In this document: in pieces, positions 50,025 to 62,010 of the stretch
Numbering within the stretch: position 1 is the first letter of the stretch
How the letters are laid out: every line of letters starts with the position of its first letter
NCBI RefSeq assembly: GCF_016406325.1
Contig: NZ_CP066370.1
Coordinates: 2,108,001 to 2,172,000 of the forward strand
Length of the DNA: 64,000 nt
From: Shewanella putrefaciens
GTDB lineage: Bacteria; Pseudomonadota; Gammaproteobacteria; Enterobacterales; Shewanellaceae
Direction: 5' to 3'
Notes under the pieces: generated by a model
The model's input: the letters and a program-made list of their open reading frames with translations, nothing else
Database searches by the model: none
Told to the model about the DNA's origin: nothing
Made by a program: the position numbers and the translations under genes

Positions 50025-50180
50025 TCAGGCAGTTTCCTTCACCAAGTGCAATTGACTGGCATCATATGCAGCAAGTGAACCATAAAGCGCATTTTGATGT
50101 GCAATAAGCTGGGCACTTAAATTCTCTGAAAGTAACTGAAACAAAGCCTGCTTTGGATCTTCTTATGCCTGCACTTCAAA
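50025..50180 (-). pseudogene. Truncated gene remnant beside tRNA-Ser
   Basis: An open frame of 45 codons (50162 down to 50025) reads ALFQLLSENLSAQLIAHQNA and then LYGSLAAYDASQLHLVKETA, clearly protein-like, but has no start codon. Upstream in the same frame a TAA at 50163-50165 interrupts it after FEVQA, and the frame is closed again at 50181. A nonsense change or loss of the 5' end would explain this. Its family is unknown to me. It may have been co-transcribed with the zinc-ribbon gene. Confidence 0.45.
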
Positions 50181-50211
50181 TCAATAACTAAGAAATAGGC
50201 ACTAGAAATGC

Positions 50212-50241
50212 AAAAGGCCGCTAATTGCTTAGCGGCCTTTT
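50212..50241. terminator. Terminator of tRNA-Ser
   Basis: AAAAGGCCGCTAA (50212-50224), TTGC, TTAGCGGCCTTTT (50229-50241): a perfect 13-base stem with A/T ends, ten bases past the tRNA 3' end on the minus strand. Confidence 0.88.
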
Positions 50242-50250
50242 GACTAAATA

Positions 50251-50341
50251 TGGCGGAGGAGCAGGGATTTGAACCCTGGGTGGGCTATAAACCCACGCCG
50301 GTTTTCAAGACCGGTGCATTAAACCACTCTGCCACCCCTCC
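50251..50341 (-). tRNA. tRNA-Ser (anticodon UGA)
   Basis: A 91-base serine tRNA with encoded CCA. The acceptor stem pairs GGAGGGG with CTCCTCC, with one G-U pair. The anticodon loop CTTGAAA gives UGA, and a long variable arm (GCGTGGGTTTATAGCCCACC) marks a class II serine tRNA. The T-arm is CAGGGTTCAAATCCCTG. Confidence 0.98.
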
Positions 50342-50421
50342 GAACGACGCGCATAATATAAGTAAGTCTATTGGCTGTAAAGCGCTAACTCTTAATTATG
50401 TGCCAATTGTTGTTATTCCAC

Positions 50422-51696
50422 TCAATCCGCTGGATTTTGCTTCACATCAGACATAATACCTACACGAGCAGGATCTGGCTTAGTAAAATGTTTAGCAACA
50501 TCGCCCCACTCTTTCTGACTCTTAAGTATATAGCCGACTACAACTAAGATGGCGCAACATAGGATCCCCCAACCAATTGCTACTTCACCAAGGCTCGCCC
50601 ACATAGCGACTAAGCTTGATGCACCAAAGGCAATACTGATCTGTAAGAAATTCTGTAATCCTGCGGCCTTTGCTGCATTCTGACTAAACTGCTGTAGCGC
50701 ACTATTAACGACTATTGGATAAATTGCACCATTAGCGGCCGCTAAAATAGAGAAAGAAATCAACAGTGGGAAAATGGTGCCTGCGGGATAAATCAGCGTA
50801 AACATGATAATGGAAATAACACAGACCGCAAAAATCGATAATAGAATGTTCAGTGTTTGAGTTGCGCCAATACGTTTTATCAGTAACTTACTTGCATAAC
50901 CACCGAAAATAAACATGATAGTTTGTGGAATGAAGCTTAGTCCTATTTCAGTCGCTTGATAACCATGCATTTCCATCACAATCGGCCACACAGTTAAATA
51001 GGCAAAGAAAGCACCAGAACAAGCGCCGAAGATCACTACGTTGCCTAAATAGCGGGTATTTTTCAAAATTTGCCCATAAGATACAGCGGCATGCTCACTA
51101 TGTTTATGCTGATGCTTGTTGCTAGGTACAAAGTACAAAGTCATTAACACAAGCATAAAAGCGATAACACACAAGGAGATAAAGATTGCACGCCAGCCTA
51201 ATTCGTTCAGAATATAAGCGCCAAGGATCGGTGCTAATGCCGGCGATAATGCAACCAGTGGCATAATGTTACTAAAAATACCTTGGGCTTTATCGGCATC
51301 ATATTGTTCAACGACAATGGCTTGCCATATAACCCCTGCACTACAGGCTCCAATGGCTTGGAAGAAGCGCGCGATATTGAGCATTAGGATAGAATCACTG
51401 TTGGCAATAAACACGCTAGCAATGGCAAATAAAACAAGGCCAAAGATCAGTGCCCAACGCTTGCCAATTTTATTGACTAAGGGCCCGTAAAGCAGTTGAC
51501 CCAGTGCTAGACCTGCTAGGAAACAGGTTAACGACATTGCCACCTGCGATGGTGTGCTGCCCAATGAGCCTTCAATTGCTTTGAAAGCAGGCAAATACAT
51601 GTCTGTGGCAATAAAACCGAGCATGCTCAACATGGCCAAATAGAATAAAAACATAAAGAACTTTATGTTTACAAAGGTGTTACTAGACGTTTTCAT
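50422..51696 (-). CDS. punC: Bcr/CflA-type MFS transporter PunC-like (purine nucleoside uptake)
   Basis: 424 residues, twelve membrane segments. [45 protein letters not shown] and [10 protein letters not shown] closely resemble E. coli PunC (YdhC), a purine nucleoside importer. The divergent neighbour is a PunR-like activator, the same pairing as in E. coli, which strengthens the call. Drug export by other Bcr/CflA proteins is the alternative. Confidence 0.82.
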   Translation of the reverse strand: MKTSSNTFVNIKFFMFLFYLAMLSMLGFIATDMYLPAFKAIEGSLGSTPSQVAMSLTCFLAGLALGQLLYGPLVNKIGKRWALIFGLVLFAIASVFIANSDSILMLNIARFFQAIGACSAGVIWQAIVVEQYDADKAQGIFSNIMPLVALSPALAPILGAYILNELGWRAIFISLCVIAFMLVLMTLYFVPSNKHQHKHSEHAAVSYGQILKNTRYLGNVVIFGACSGAFFAYLTVWPIVMEMHGYQATEIGLSFIPQTIMFIFGGYASKLLIKRIGATQTLNILLSIFAVCVISIIMFTLIYPAGTIFPLLISFSILAAANGAIYPIVVNSALQQFSQNAAKAAGLQNFLQISIAFGASSLVAMWASLGEVAIGWGILCCAILVVVGYILKSQKEWGDVAKHFTKPDPARVGIMSDVKQNPAD

Positions 51697-51811
51697 AAAA
51701 TAATCGGGTCGGATTGACTAAAGTGTGCAGTCTAATGACTTGTTAAATCTATTGGAAACGTTTATTTTTGACTTGTGTTATCAATTATTTTCATCGGAAC
51801 GGACATCAGGT

Positions 51812-52714
51812 ATGCTCTCAGAACAAGCGCTAGAACTCATTGATATTGTGGCTCGTGTAGGTAGTTTCACCGCGGCGGCGAATCGGCTACATAAAGTGCC
51901 CTCTGCCGTGAGCTATGCGGTCAAGCAAATAGAAGAAGAACTTGGCGTCATTCTTTTTGAGCGCCATCATCGCAGCGTGACCTTAACCCTTGCTGGTGAA
52001 CATTTTGTTAAGCAGGCCAGAGCTTTGCTCACACAGATGGATGAGATGAAACGTGGCACTCAACGCGTCGCGAACGGTTGGCAACCTACTTTGTCCATAG
52101 CCCTTGATAATATCGTCCGCGCCGACAGGATCAGCGTATTAATTGCTGACTTTTATCGACACTTCCATGATATTGAATTGATTATTCGTATTGAGGTCTT
52201 TAACGGTGTTTGGGAAGCGCTCGCCACAGGCCGCAGTGATATTGCTATTGGTGCGACAACCGCAATTCCTGTTGGTGGCGTTTATCAGTATAAAGATATG
52301 GGGGATATTAAATGGGCCTTTTTAGTCAGCAAGAATCATCCTCTCGCCAATATCGATCGGCCATTAAGTGACGATGAGCTACGCCCTTTCCCTTCGATTT
52401 GCCTAGAAGATACTTCACGGGAAATTCCAAAACGCATGACTTGGCTCCTTGATAATCAGCGCAGGCTTGTTGTGCCTGATTGGATTAGAGCAATCAATTG
52501 TTTCCGTGAAGGTTTAGGCGTAGGTTATATGCCAGTGCATTTAGCAAGTGTGTTTATTAAAGCAGGAGCCTTAGTCGAGAAACAGTTAGAAAATCCCAAA
52601 CTGACTAGTCCCTGTTGTCTTGCATGGAATGCCGATAAAATGTCACCTGCCCTCAGTTGGGTACTTGATTATTTAGGTGATACAGACAAGCTTCATCGAG
52701 AGTGGTTAGCCTAA
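51812..52714 (+). CDS. punR: LysR regulator PunR-like
   Basis: 300 residues from ATG 51812 (an in-frame ATG at 51725 is rejected). The N-terminus LELIDIVARVGSFTAAANRL, then HKVPSAVSYAVKQIEEELGV, and later RHHRSVTLTLAG, IALDNIVRADR, FNGVWEALATGRSDIAIGAT and SREIPKRMTWLLDNQRR match E. coli PunR (YdhB) closely. It is expected to activate the divergent punC in response to purine nucleosides. AAACGTTT in the spacer (about 51757) partly resembles a PurR half-site, too weak to call. Confidence 0.85.
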   Translation: MLSEQALELIDIVARVGSFTAAANRLHKVPSAVSYAVKQIEEELGVILFERHHRSVTLTLAGEHFVKQARALLTQMDEMKRGTQRVANGWQPTLSIALDNIVRADRISVLIADFYRHFHDIELIIRIEVFNGVWEALATGRSDIAIGATTAIPVGGVYQYKDMGDIKWAFLVSKNHPLANIDRPLSDDELRPFPSICLEDTSREIPKRMTWLLDNQRRLVVPDWIRAINCFREGLGVGYMPVHLASVFIKAGALVEKQLENPKLTSPCCLAWNADKMSPALSWVLDYLGDTDKLHREWLA

Positions 52715-52946
52715 TATATGTGTCTAAATTAACCATACTCATGATCTGCTGTTCTTTAGCTAGATCACCTTATATTTTAATAAAATCAATACTAACAACT
52801 TGTTGTGTCGAACTGTGTACTTTTACCTATACCCTAAGTAAGGTATTATTAAATCGGCTCCACATCAGTGTAGGTGTATTACGGGAACTAAACCTTCCGT
52901 CAAAAATCAAAATGATCAGCTTAGCAATGTGTCAACGGAGAAGAAT

Positions 52947-53606
52947 ATGACTCAAGAAACACTGTACTCGACGAGTACGTCAACATTGGAAGTGAACAAA
53001 CTTCTTAAAAACACTTATATGCTGTTATCGATGACGCTCGCTTTTTCTGCACTATGTGCAGGGTTGGCAATGATGCTCAATATCAGCCCATTAATGTCAA
53101 TTGGCTTGTCAATTGGTGGTCTAGTGCTACTGTTTGTGACATTACGTAAAGCTGAATCTGCTGCGGGTATTTTCTGGATTTTTGCTTTTACAGGTATGGA
53201 AGGTGCATCACTGGGCTATATGCTAAATCACTATGCAGGTATGGCAAGTGGTCCACAGCTGATCATGCAAGCACTAGGTTTAACCTCAGTCATTTTTGTT
53301 GCCTTATCAGCTTATGCGTTAACCACTAAGAAAGATTTTTCATTTTTACGAGGTTTTCTGTTTGCAGGTTTGATTGTTGTCATTGCTGCTGCGGTGATTA
53401 ATATTTTTGTGGGCAACAGTGTCGCCTTTATGGCCATTAACGCAGGGCTTGCGCTGTTAATGACGGGGTTTATCCTGTTTGATACTAGCCGTATCGTTAA
53501 TGGTGGTGAAACCAATTATATTCGTGCAACTATCTCCTTATACTTAGATTTTTTAAACCTATTTATTGCTATTTTGCACCTGATGGGCATCGGCAACGAT
53601 GACTGA
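52947..53606 (+). CDS. yccA: Bax-inhibitor-1 family membrane protein YccA
   Basis: 219 residues from ATG 52947 with GGAGAAGA upstream. Seven hydrophobic segments; KLLKNTYMLLSMTLAFSA, SAYALTTKKDFSFLRGFLFAG and GGETNYIRATISLYL match E. coli YccA, an FtsH substrate and modulator, also next to the tus genes there. A terminator follows. The 232 bases upstream hold no other gene. Confidence 0.93.
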   Translation: MTQETLYSTSTSTLEVNKLLKNTYMLLSMTLAFSALCAGLAMMLNISPLMSIGLSIGGLVLLFVTLRKAESAAGIFWIFAFTGMEGASLGYMLNHYAGMASGPQLIMQALGLTSVIFVALSAYALTTKKDFSFLRGFLFAGLIVVIAAAVINIFVGNSVAFMAINAGLALLMTGFILFDTSRIVNGGETNYIRATISLYLDFLNLFIAILHLMGIGNDD

Positions 53607-53632
53607 TCCCCTTTTGGATTAACTTACGTTAG

Positions 53633-53660
53633 AATGGCCCTACTTTAAGGGCCATTTTTA
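53633..53660 (+). terminator. Intrinsic terminator after yccA
   Basis: AATGGCCC (53633-53640), TACTTTAA, GGGCCATT (53649-53656), then TTTATT. It ends seven bases before tusD. Confidence 0.82.
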
Positions 53661-53666
53661 TTATTG

Positions 53667-54056
53667 ATGAGCAAATTTATTATCCAAGTGAACGGGCCGG
53701 CCTATGGCACATCGGCAAGTGTAAATGCCCTACGCTTTACTCAAGCTGCATTACTTAGCGGCCATCAAGTGTTATGTGTATTTTTTTATCAAGACGGAGT
53801 TTATAACGCAACCGATCTTAGTTTACCCGCCTCTGATGAGTATAATGTTGTAACGCATTGGCAAGACTTGGCGGCACAACATCAGTTACCTTTAGTTAAT
53901 TGTGTCTCCGCCGCACTTCGTCGCGGTATTGTGAGTGAACAAGATGCCAGTGAAAATGGACTAACCCACTGGAATAGCAATAAATCCTTTATCATGGGCG
54001 GTTTAGGTGAACTCATAACTGGTATTGAGTCTGCCGATCGCTTGATTCGCTTTTAA
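53667..54056 (+). CDS. tusD: Sulfurtransferase complex subunit TusD
   Basis: 129 residues from ATG 53667. MSKFIIQVNGPAYGTSASVNALRF and the active-site Cys C79 in LVNCVSAALRRGI identify the DsrE-like TusD, which accepts persulfide sulfur from TusA and hands it to TusE for 2-thiouridine formation at tRNA position 34. First gene of tusDCB. Confidence 0.96.
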   Translation: MSKFIIQVNGPAYGTSASVNALRFTQAALLSGHQVLCVFFYQDGVYNATDLSLPASDEYNVVTHWQDLAAQHQLPLVNCVSAALRRGIVSEQDASENGLTHWNSNKSFIMGGLGELITGIESADRLIRF

Positions 54057-54070
54057 TCTTCGGAAATGTT

Positions 54071-54427
54071 ATGAAAAAATTGTGTATCCTGTTCCGAAGT
54101 GCCCCTTTGGGAACCGTTAAAGGCCGCGAAGGATTAGATCTTGCGCTGCTCAGTGCCAGTTTTGAACAAGATGTCAGCTTAGTTTTTGTCGATGAGGGCG
54201 TATTGCATCTGTTAAAAGAAATGCAACCAGAGCTCATTGGTGGTAAAGATTATATTTCGACCTTTAAGGCATTGCCGCTCTACGATATTGAATCGGTTTT
54301 TGTGTGTAAGCAATCCTTAGCCGATTACGGCTTAAGTCATGGATTACTGTCGATCCCGGTCACAGTGGTCAACGATGAAGCCATTTCGAATCACTTAAAA
54401 TCGGTAGATGAGGTCTTAGTATTCTAA
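54071..54427 (+). CDS. tusC: Sulfurtransferase complex subunit TusC
   Basis: 118 residues, a DsrF-like partner of TusD: ILFRSAPLGTVKGREGLDLALLSASF and VSLVFVDEGVLHLL. It holds the complex together and has no essential cysteine in E. coli. It shares its last base with the tusB start. Confidence 0.96.
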   Translation: MKKLCILFRSAPLGTVKGREGLDLALLSASFEQDVSLVFVDEGVLHLLKEMQPELIGGKDYISTFKALPLYDIESVFVCKQSLADYGLSHGLLSIPVTVVNDEAISNHLKSVDEVLVF

Positions 54428-54708
54428 TGATTTTACATCATATTCAAACATCTCCTAACCAAGATAATGCACTTAAACTTTGCCTACGTTATGCCTGCAA
54501 AGAAGATGCTATCTTACTGTCGAGTGATGGCGTGAATGCTTTGCTATTACGACAATGGGCGATGGCATTATCGCCCTTCAAGTTGATGGTCTTAAGAGAC
54601 GATGTTGTCGCACGCGGCCTATCCGAACGTTTAAAGAACGTGATGCTTATCGATTACAATGAGTTTGTGGCTCAATCATTACTCCATGACAAGGTGATAA
54701 CGTGGTAA
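54427..54708 (+). CDS. tusB: Sulfurtransferase complex subunit TusB
   Basis: 93 residues of the DsrH type: [57 protein letters not shown]. Structural subunit of the TusBCD hexamer; its stop overlaps the tusE start. Confidence 0.95.
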   Translation: MILHHIQTSPNQDNALKLCLRYACKEDAILLSSDGVNALLLRQWAMALSPFKLMVLRDDVVARGLSERLKNVMLIDYNEFVAQSLLHDKVITW

Positions 54709-55040
54709 ATCCATTGCAATTTAATGGCACAGAAATCATCCGTGACCATCAGGGTTATTTAAAAGATCTCAACGATTGGCAACCGGAGCTGGCTTTGTTG
54801 CTCGCTGAGGAAGAGCAAATTGAACTGACGCCAGCACACTGGGAGGTCATTCATTTCGTTCGAGATTTTTATATAGAATATAAAACGAGCCCAGCCATTC
54901 GAGTGTTAGTCAAAGCCATAGGCCAAGCTCTGGGGCCAGATAAAGGTAATTCAAAGTATTTGTATACCCTGTTTCCAATAGGACCAGCCAAGCAAGCAAC
55001 TAAGATCGCAGGGTTGCCCAAACCGGCAAAATGTATCTAA
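54702..55040 (+). CDS. tusE: TusE / DsrC-type sulfur-relay protein
   Basis: 112 residues from GTG 54702. [36 protein letters not shown] and [22 protein letters not shown] are classic, and the swinging C-terminal arm carries the reactive Cys 111 (AKCI end). It carries persulfide sulfur to MnmA. A strong terminator follows. Confidence 0.96.
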   Translation: MVNPLQFNGTEIIRDHQGYLKDLNDWQPELALLLAEEEQIELTPAHWEVIHFVRDFYIEYKTSPAIRVLVKAIGQALGPDKGNSKYLYTLFPIGPAKQATKIAGLPKPAKCI

Positions 55041-55076
55041 TATTGGGCATCTGAGACTAGAGCGCACAAATGAAAC

Positions 55077-55114
55077 AAAAAGGCATGTTCCCTTGGAAAC
55101 ATGCCTTTCTTTTT
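55077..55114 (+). terminator. Intrinsic terminator after tusE
   Basis: AAAGGCATGTT (55079-55089) pairs with AACATGCCTTT (55098-55108), followed by CTTTT. Confidence 0.85.
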
Positions 55115-55135
55115 ACCTGAAAAAAATTGATAGGG

Positions 55136-55258
55136 TTATTTGACGTTTTCTAACACAACCCAGATGGCCTTACCTACAGTTGCCAGCATCACTGCACAAA
55201 ATACAGCGATAATTGCTGTATAGGAAAGCCAACGAAGATAACGTTGACTTTTATCCAT
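55136..55258 (-). CDS. Small single-helix membrane protein after serS
   Basis: 40 residues: MDKSQRYLRWLSYTAIIAVF continuing CAVMLATVGKAIWVVLENVK. A positively charged N-terminus, a hydrophobic helix (about 11-32) and a short tail give a plausible N-in membrane protein. It starts 18 bases after the serS stop on the same strand and may share its transcript. The family is unknown to me; the coding quality and clean stop argue for a real gene. Confidence 0.65.
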   Translation of the reverse strand: MDKSQRYLRWLSYTAIIAVFCAVMLATVGKAIWVVLENVK

Positions 55259-55275
55259 AGCGTCGCGCGAATACC

Positions 55276-56580
<1,305 letters not shown>

Positions 56581-56955
56581 TTAAATGCGTGAAAAAACCA
56601 GTTGCTGACCTAAATAAACCATAAATAAACATAAACTTAGGTTCAACACCACATTCAAAATCGCCTTCAGCCAATCTCCTTCTTGCAACAGCAATAAGGT
56701 CTCATTAGAGAAAGTCGAAAACGTTGTTAACGCGCCTAATAGGCCAACACCTATTAGCGCTTTCAGTTCTGGGCTGATATGACTCATTTGCCCCAGAGCG
56801 TATATCACGCCCATAAAAAATGAACCAATAACATTGACCACCAGTGTACCAAAAGGAAAACTGCTGCCAAATACTTGGATCATGAATATTGAAATAAGAT
56901 AACGAAAAACCGCCCCAATTGAACCACCTAATGCAACTAATAATACGTTAGTCAT
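56581..56955 (-). CDS. crcB: Fluoride ion channel CrcB
   Basis: 124 residues from ATG 56955, overlapping the rarA stop by eight bases. Four membrane helices; [29 protein letters not shown] and [16 protein letters not shown] are the Fluc signatures, with the Asn and paired Phe residues that line the fluoride pore. I see no fluoride riboswitch because the gene is translated from the rarA message. Confidence 0.95.
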   Translation of the reverse strand: MTNVLLVALGGSIGAVFRYLISIFMIQVFGSSFPFGTLVVNVIGSFFMGVIYALGQMSHISPELKALIGVGLLGALTTFSTFSNETLLLLQEGDWLKAILNVVLNLSLCLFMVYLGQQLVFSRI

Positions 56956-58279
56956 AACGTTTGTTCTCACTGACTTGGTCTAATTGGGTTAATTGTATCA
57001 ATTTATCCTTAATCCGCTTTTCAAATCCACGCTCAGTGGGAAAGTAAAACTGGGACGTTTTTAGGGACTCAGGGAAATAATTTTCACCACTGGCATAGGC
57101 ATTAGGTTCATCGTGAGCATATCGGTACCCTTCCCCCATACCTATTTCTTTCATTAACTGTGTTGGTGCATTACGTAAATGGTGTGGAACACTCTCTTGA
57201 CCAGTTTCACGAGCCAGTGCCCTAGCCGCTTTAAATGCAGTATATACAGCATTACTTTTAGGAGCGCTCGCCAGATACACTATGGCCTGTGCAATCGCCC
57301 TCTCACCTTCTGCAGGTCCAACGCGATGGAAACAATCCCAAGCATTGAGCGCAATTGTCATTGCAGCAGGATCGGCATTGCCCACATCTTCAGAAGCGAT
57401 CGCAAGTAGTCGCCTTGCAACATAGAGTGGATCGCCACCACCTTCTAAAATCCTGCAATACCAGTAAAGTGCGGCATCGGGTGCAGAGCCACGAATGGAT
57501 TTATGTACCGCAGAAATCAAATCGTAAAATTGATCGCCATTTTTATCGAATCCGGCAACTTGGTGTCCCGCCACTTGCACGAGCATTTCAAGGGTAAAAG
57601 TGTCGTTATCACTTACCATATCACTCATTAACTCAAGTAAGTTGAGCGCCTTACGCGCATCACCATCACAAAGTTGAGCAAGTTTGATGAGCACACTCTC
57701 AGGCATTTCGAGTTGCCGCAGACCAAGGCCACGCTCAGTATCGGCCAAGGCTTGGGTCACGATATGCGCTATCTCATCATTACTTAAGCGCTTGATAAGA
57801 TAAACTCTCGCCCGCGAAAGTAAGGCATTGTTGATTTCAAACGAGGGATTTTCGGTAGTGGCGCCGATAAAAATCACTGTGCCATCTTCAATAAAGGGCA
57901 AAAAAGCATCCTGCTGACTTTTATTAAAGCGATGGACTTCATCGACAAACAATAAGGTACGTTGTCCACGGGATTCCGCGATAGCTTTTGCCTGTTCAAT
58001 GGCCGCCCGAATCTCTTTTACGCCAGAGGTGACCGCTGAAATACGCTCAACATGTGCATTAGAATACTGGGCAATTAATTCAGCGAGCGTTGTTTTGCCT
58101 GTCCCTGGTGGCCCCCACAACATCATGGAATGAGCACGCCCGGCTTCCAATGCTTTACGCAGGGGTTGACCTTCACCTAACAAATGAGCTTGACCAATAT
58201 ATTCGGCTATTGACCTTGGCCGCATGCGAGCGGCGAGAGGTCGAAAATCAGGGGCAAAATTAAATGATAGACTACTCAC
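56948..58279 (-). CDS. rarA: Replication-associated recombination protein RarA (MgsA)
   Basis: 443 residues. AAA+ protein acting at stalled forks. Walker [10 protein letters not shown] near residue 58, [20 protein letters not shown] (Walker B), [19 protein letters not shown] (sensor 1) and a C-terminal clamp-loader-like tetramerisation region with [15 protein letters not shown]. The order lolA-rarA-crcB-serS is common in gammaproteobacteria. Confidence 0.97.
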   Translation of the reverse strand: MSSLSFNFAPDFRPLAARMRPRSIAEYIGQAHLLGEGQPLRKALEAGRAHSMMLWGPPGTGKTTLAELIAQYSNAHVERISAVTSGVKEIRAAIEQAKAIAESRGQRTLLFVDEVHRFNKSQQDAFLPFIEDGTVIFIGATTENPSFEINNALLSRARVYLIKRLSNDEIAHIVTQALADTERGLGLRQLEMPESVLIKLAQLCDGDARKALNLLELMSDMVSDNDTFTLEMLVQVAGHQVAGFDKNGDQFYDLISAVHKSIRGSAPDAALYWYCRILEGGGDPLYVARRLLAIASEDVGNADPAAMTIALNAWDCFHRVGPAEGERAIAQAIVYLASAPKSNAVYTAFKAARALARETGQESVPHHLRNAPTQLMKEIGMGEGYRYAHDEPNAYASGENYFPESLKTSQFYFPTERGFEKRIKDKLIQLTQLDQVSENKRYD

Positions 58280-58287
58280 ACTCTGAC

Positions 58288-58914
58288 CTAGTTAAGCGTT
58301 TTAAGACGCTGATCATCGATATCGACATTCTCAGGTAAAACAAACTTAAACAACGCCTTGTCTTCAGTTGTGATGACTTTTTGATTGCTTAAATCAAACT
58401 GGCTGAGATTTCCTTTGTCATCAAGTACATTGAACTTAGTCAGTTGTGAATTTTTAAAACACACACTCACAGTCACAATGCCCGAATCAATAGCTTTAGG
58501 TCGAATGTCATAACAATCTTGCTTCTTGGTCACCGAATATTGTGACCAAGTGGTGTCATCTCGGTGAACTAATAATGCAATAGGTGAGGCATTGATTGCC
58601 TCTGCAAAATCCATAATCACCACTTCCTCGGCAAAAGGATTGTAAATCCACAAATCTTTTCCATCAGCGACGATTTGTGATTCATCGGGTGAGGTTAAGT
58701 GCCAATAAAATTGGTTTGGATGTGCTAGAGCTAAGATACCAGAGCCAGTTTGGATAACTTTTTTGTTCACATCGGTCACGGTTTGCTTAAAATCCGCCTT
58801 GAGTGAGGCCGTGTTAACCAGTGTGTTCCTAAGTTGCTGCGCATCATCAGCAAAAACAGCAGTGCTATATAATAAAGGTGACGTTAACATCACTGCGCAT
58901 AAAAGGTTTTTCAT
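58288..58914 (-). CDS. lolA: Outer-membrane lipoprotein carrier LolA
   Basis: 208 residues with signal peptide [64 protein letters not shown] and [10 protein letters not shown] are typical. It ferries lipoproteins across the periplasm from LolCDE to LolB. Eight bases before rarA, 76 bases after ftsK. Confidence 0.97.
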   Translation of the reverse strand: MKNLLCAVMLTSPLLYSTAVFADDAQQLRNTLVNTASLKADFKQTVTDVNKKVIQTGSGILALAHPNQFYWHLTSPDESQIVADGKDLWIYNPFAEEVVIMDFAEAINASPIALLVHRDDTTWSQYSVTKKQDCYDIRPKAIDSGIVTVSVCFKNSQLTKFNVLDDKGNLSQFDLSNQKVITTEDKALFKFVLPENVDIDDQRLKTLN

Positions 58915-58990
58915 CTTAATCCTTACTGCTTAAAAGTCGTTAACATGGCCAGACTTTCATCTGGCCTAATCGTCGGCATTGAGCCCACAA

Positions 58991-61681
58991 TTAATAATGT
59001 TTTGGGGGCGGAGGCGCCAGCACTTCGCGGTTACCATTATGCCCCTGCGCCGATACTATTCCTTGCATTTCCATCTGTTCAATAATACGTGCAGCGCGGT
59101 TATAACCAATCTTAAACTTACGTTGCACGCTGGAAATGGATCCCCGACGAGTTTCAGTCACAAAAGCGACGGCTTCATCATAAAGCGGATCATACTCCTC
59201 ATCAGACTCCGCGGTTTCTCCTGGCAGCAATACCTGCTCACCATCACTGACACCATTGAGAATTTCATCAATATACTGTGGTTTACCGCGGGCACACCAA
59301 TCAGCCACTACACGGTGAACTTCATGATCGTCAATAAAGGCGCCATGAACCCGATTGGGTACTGCAGTTCCTGGTGGTAAAAACAGCATATCCCCCATAC
59401 CTAGCAAGGTTTCTGCGCCCTGTTGGTCCAAAATCGTGCGCGAATCGATCCGCGATGAGACTTGGAACGCCATACGTGTAGGGATGTTGGCTTTAATTAA
59501 ACCGGTGATCACATCCACCGACGGTCTTTGAGTTGCAAGGATTAAATGGATCCCGGCAGCACGCGCTTTTTGAGCGATACGAGCTATCAATTCTTCTACT
59601 TTTTTACCGACAATCATCATCATGTCAGCAAATTCGTCGACCACGACGACAATCGAAGGCAACTTATCTAACGCGGGCGCTTCGGGTTCCATGCTGTCCG
59701 ACGACTTCCACATTGGATCTAAAATCACTTCACCGTTCGCTTTTGCTTCAGCAATCTTAGCGTTATATCCTTTGATATTACGTACGCCCATCATTGACAT
59801 CAGTTTGTAGCGGCGCTCCATCTCGCCCACACACCAACGTAGTGCATTTGCGGCTTCTTTCATATCGGTGACGACTTCACACAACAAATGTGGGATGCCT
59901 TCATAGACAGAAAGCTCCAACATTTTGGGATCTATCATAATAAAGCGCACATCTTCAGGGCCTGACTTGTACAGTAAACTGGTGATCATCACGTTTACGC
60001 CCACTGACTTACCAGAGCCCGTCGTACCGGCTACTAATAAATGTGGCATTTTACCAAGATCAACAACAACTGGATCACCGGCAATATCTTGGCCTAATAC
60101 CATAGTTAAGTTGGATTTACTCTCAGTAAAGGCGGCACAATCTAGCACATCGCGCATAAACACGGTTTCGCGGAATTTATTGGGTAATTCGAGTCCGACA
60201 TAAGCCTTGCCAGGAATAACTTCAACAACTCGCACACTTTCAGCCAATAAAGAGCGCGCTAAATCCTTAGATAGATTAGATATCTTTGATGCTTTAACAC
60301 CTGGAGCCAGTTCTAATTCAAAACGGGTGATAACAGGACCAGGATAAACCCCAACGACATTAGCGATAATATTGAAATCTGCTAATTTAACTTCAACCAA
60401 ACGGGCAACTTGGTCAAGTTCTTCAGGACTTATTGGATTCTTCTTACGATCGGGTATATCCAATAAGCTGATGCTGGGCAAAGGATCCATCGGTTTTTTC
60501 GGTGCGGGTTTGTCTTCTTGTCCTGGCAACACCACAATACCATCGACAATTTTAGCTTTTTGATCTTGCAGCTTACGCTGCGCTTGATTCACAGCACCTG
60601 TTGACACTTTAGTATCAAAATCAATCACATCATCATCACTAAAGCCTAATTCCTCATCCTCAGCATCATCAGTCAACGCGTCATGACTGAATATGGGTTC
60701 ATGTTCATCAATATCAAATACATGAGTATCAAGATCAGCAACCTCATCATGTACTGTATTTTGCTTCGCTACCCAAGGCGGAGTCTCAAAATGACCATGT
60801 TCAGCAATCGCCTGATGATCTATTTGGGGTTCAACTCTTTGATTAGATTTATTTCTAGCTCCATTTAAACTCAGAATTTTTGCAAGTGAGGACAACTTAG
60901 CTTTTTTGCTCGGGACTTCATCCATGATAGTGTCATCATGGTTAGCTGCAGCTATCGCCATCGCGGGTTCCCGCATACGAGGTTGTTCAAGTACATGTTG
61001 GGAGTCACGGCGTTGCTTAAATTTATCCACGACAGACATAAAGCCACGAGTATCTTCAGTTTCATCTTCTCGCTTAAAAACTTGAGGCAAACTTTTAAGT
61101 CTTTTATAGAGCCAAATGGAAGCAAAACCGACCTTTTCTACCACCGTCAGCCAACTTATTCCCGTCAACAATGTGAAGCCAGACCCTAAAAAACAGAGTA
61201 ATAACAAGGTAGTACCAAGCTTATTGAAATACGGCAACATTGCTTGCCCTATCACATCACCCGCAACGCCCCCTGCAGAAAACTCATAGATATTATTTGC
61301 ATTCATGCTCGCTAAGGCCGAGACACCCAGAATAAGCAATAAAAAACCAATAATCCGTAGTGCAACCGAAAAGTAATCAATTTCAAGTAAATCATGGGCG
61401 CGCTTAAAAAGTAGCCATCCGGTAGAGGCCACGATGATCGGCATGATATAAGCCGTTACCCCGAAAAAGTACAATAGAATATCGGCTATCCACGCCCCCA
61501 CTGCACCAGTCCAGTTTTTTATATCGCCTTGAAAATGCGATTGACTCCAACCAGGATCGGACGGACTAAAGCTGGTTAAGGCAAGTAAAATATAAGTGGC
61601 AAGAACACAACAAATGATGAGTCCGCCTTCTAGCAGACGTTGCAGCCCAGTGAGCGTGCGTACACTATTTCCTTGAGACAA
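58991..61681 (-). CDS. ftsK: DNA translocase FtsK
   Basis: 896 residues. Four membrane helices in the first 190 residues, a 250-residue acidic linker (for instance [16 protein letters not shown]), then the RecA-like motor with Walker [14 protein letters not shown] (about 555), [12 protein letters not shown] (Walker B) and [22 protein letters not shown]-terminal winged gamma domain ([20 protein letters not shown]) reads KOPS sequences. It couples division to chromosome segregation. The linker is much shorter than in E. coli FtsK (1329 aa). The 329-base gap upstream contains its promoter region and two terminators of lrp. Confidence 0.97.
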   Translation of the reverse strand: MSQGNSVRTLTGLQRLLEGGLIICCVLATYILLALTSFSPSDPGWSQSHFQGDIKNWTGAVGAWIADILLYFFGVTAYIMPIIVASTGWLLFKRAHDLLEIDYFSVALRIIGFLLLILGVSALASMNANNIYEFSAGGVAGDVIGQAMLPYFNKLGTTLLLLCFLGSGFTLLTGISWLTVVEKVGFASIWLYKRLKSLPQVFKREDETEDTRGFMSVVDKFKQRRDSQHVLEQPRMREPAMAIAAANHDDTIMDEVPSKKAKLSSLAKILSLNGARNKSNQRVEPQIDHQAIAEHGHFETPPWVAKQNTVHDEVADLDTHVFDIDEHEPIFSHDALTDDAEDEELGFSDDDVIDFDTKVSTGAVNQAQRKLQDQKAKIVDGIVVLPGQEDKPAPKKPMDPLPSISLLDIPDRKKNPISPEELDQVARLVEVKLADFNIIANVVGVYPGPVITRFELELAPGVKASKISNLSKDLARSLLAESVRVVEVIPGKAYVGLELPNKFRETVFMRDVLDCAAFTESKSNLTMVLGQDIAGDPVVVDLGKMPHLLVAGTTGSGKSVGVNVMITSLLYKSGPEDVRFIMIDPKMLELSVYEGIPHLLCEVVTDMKEAANALRWCVGEMERRYKLMSMMGVRNIKGYNAKIAEAKANGEVILDPMWKSSDSMEPEAPALDKLPSIVVVVDEFADMMMIVGKKVEELIARIAQKARAAGIHLILATQRPSVDVITGLIKANIPTRMAFQVSSRIDSRTILDQQGAETLLGMGDMLFLPPGTAVPNRVHGAFIDDHEVHRVVADWCARGKPQYIDEILNGVSDGEQVLLPGETAESDEEYDPLYDEAVAFVTETRRGSISSVQRKFKIGYNRAARIIEQMEMQGIVSAQGHNGNREVLAPPPPKHY

Positions 61682-61882
61682 ACGACATAATCCATAAAAA
61701 GTGAAAACAGGTGAGCTAACGATACCAGAATCCTACTAAATGTGGAGCATATTAGCCGGATTTTCTCCTAAGATGTGGGCATAATTAGTAAAAATTAACC
61801 TAACATTGCGCAATGGGTGTTTTTTGGGCAACAATCGTTTATGACACAACGACTTCCCAAATGTGATTTATACAAAACTGAC

Positions 61883-61919
61883 ACAAAAATAAGCCCCTAA
61901 ACTGCTAAGCTTAAGGGCT
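61883..61919 (-). terminator. Second terminator downstream of lrp
   Basis: On the minus strand AGCCCTTAA and TTAGGGGCT form an imperfect stem (61919 to 61892), followed by TATTTTTGTG. It backs up the first lrp terminator and shields ftsK. Confidence 0.6.
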
Positions 61920-61956
61920 GTGCAAGGTTAACGATAAGGTAAAAACGGTACACAGA

Positions 61957-61985
61957 TTAATAAATAAGGGGCCTTGGCCCCTTAT
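61957..61985 (-). terminator. First terminator downstream of lrp
   Basis: ATAAGGGGCC (61964-61973) and GGCCCCTTAT (61976-61985) form a perfect inverted repeat; on the minus strand TTATTTATTAAT follows. It lies 25 bases after the lrp stop. Confidence 0.8.
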
Positions 61986-62010
61986 GGTAAAACCAAACAA
62001 TCAGGGTAAT

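Noticed and set aside
51740..51780. Possible PurR operator between punC and punR (AAACGTTT)
   Set aside because: Only the central eight bases resemble the operator; flanking bases do not. Too weak to annotate.
52702..52950. Plus-strand open frame of 82 codons between punR and yccA
   Set aside because: Poor codon and residue pattern (Cys, Ile and Leu runs without a sensible start), no ribosome site, and it overlaps the leader of yccA.
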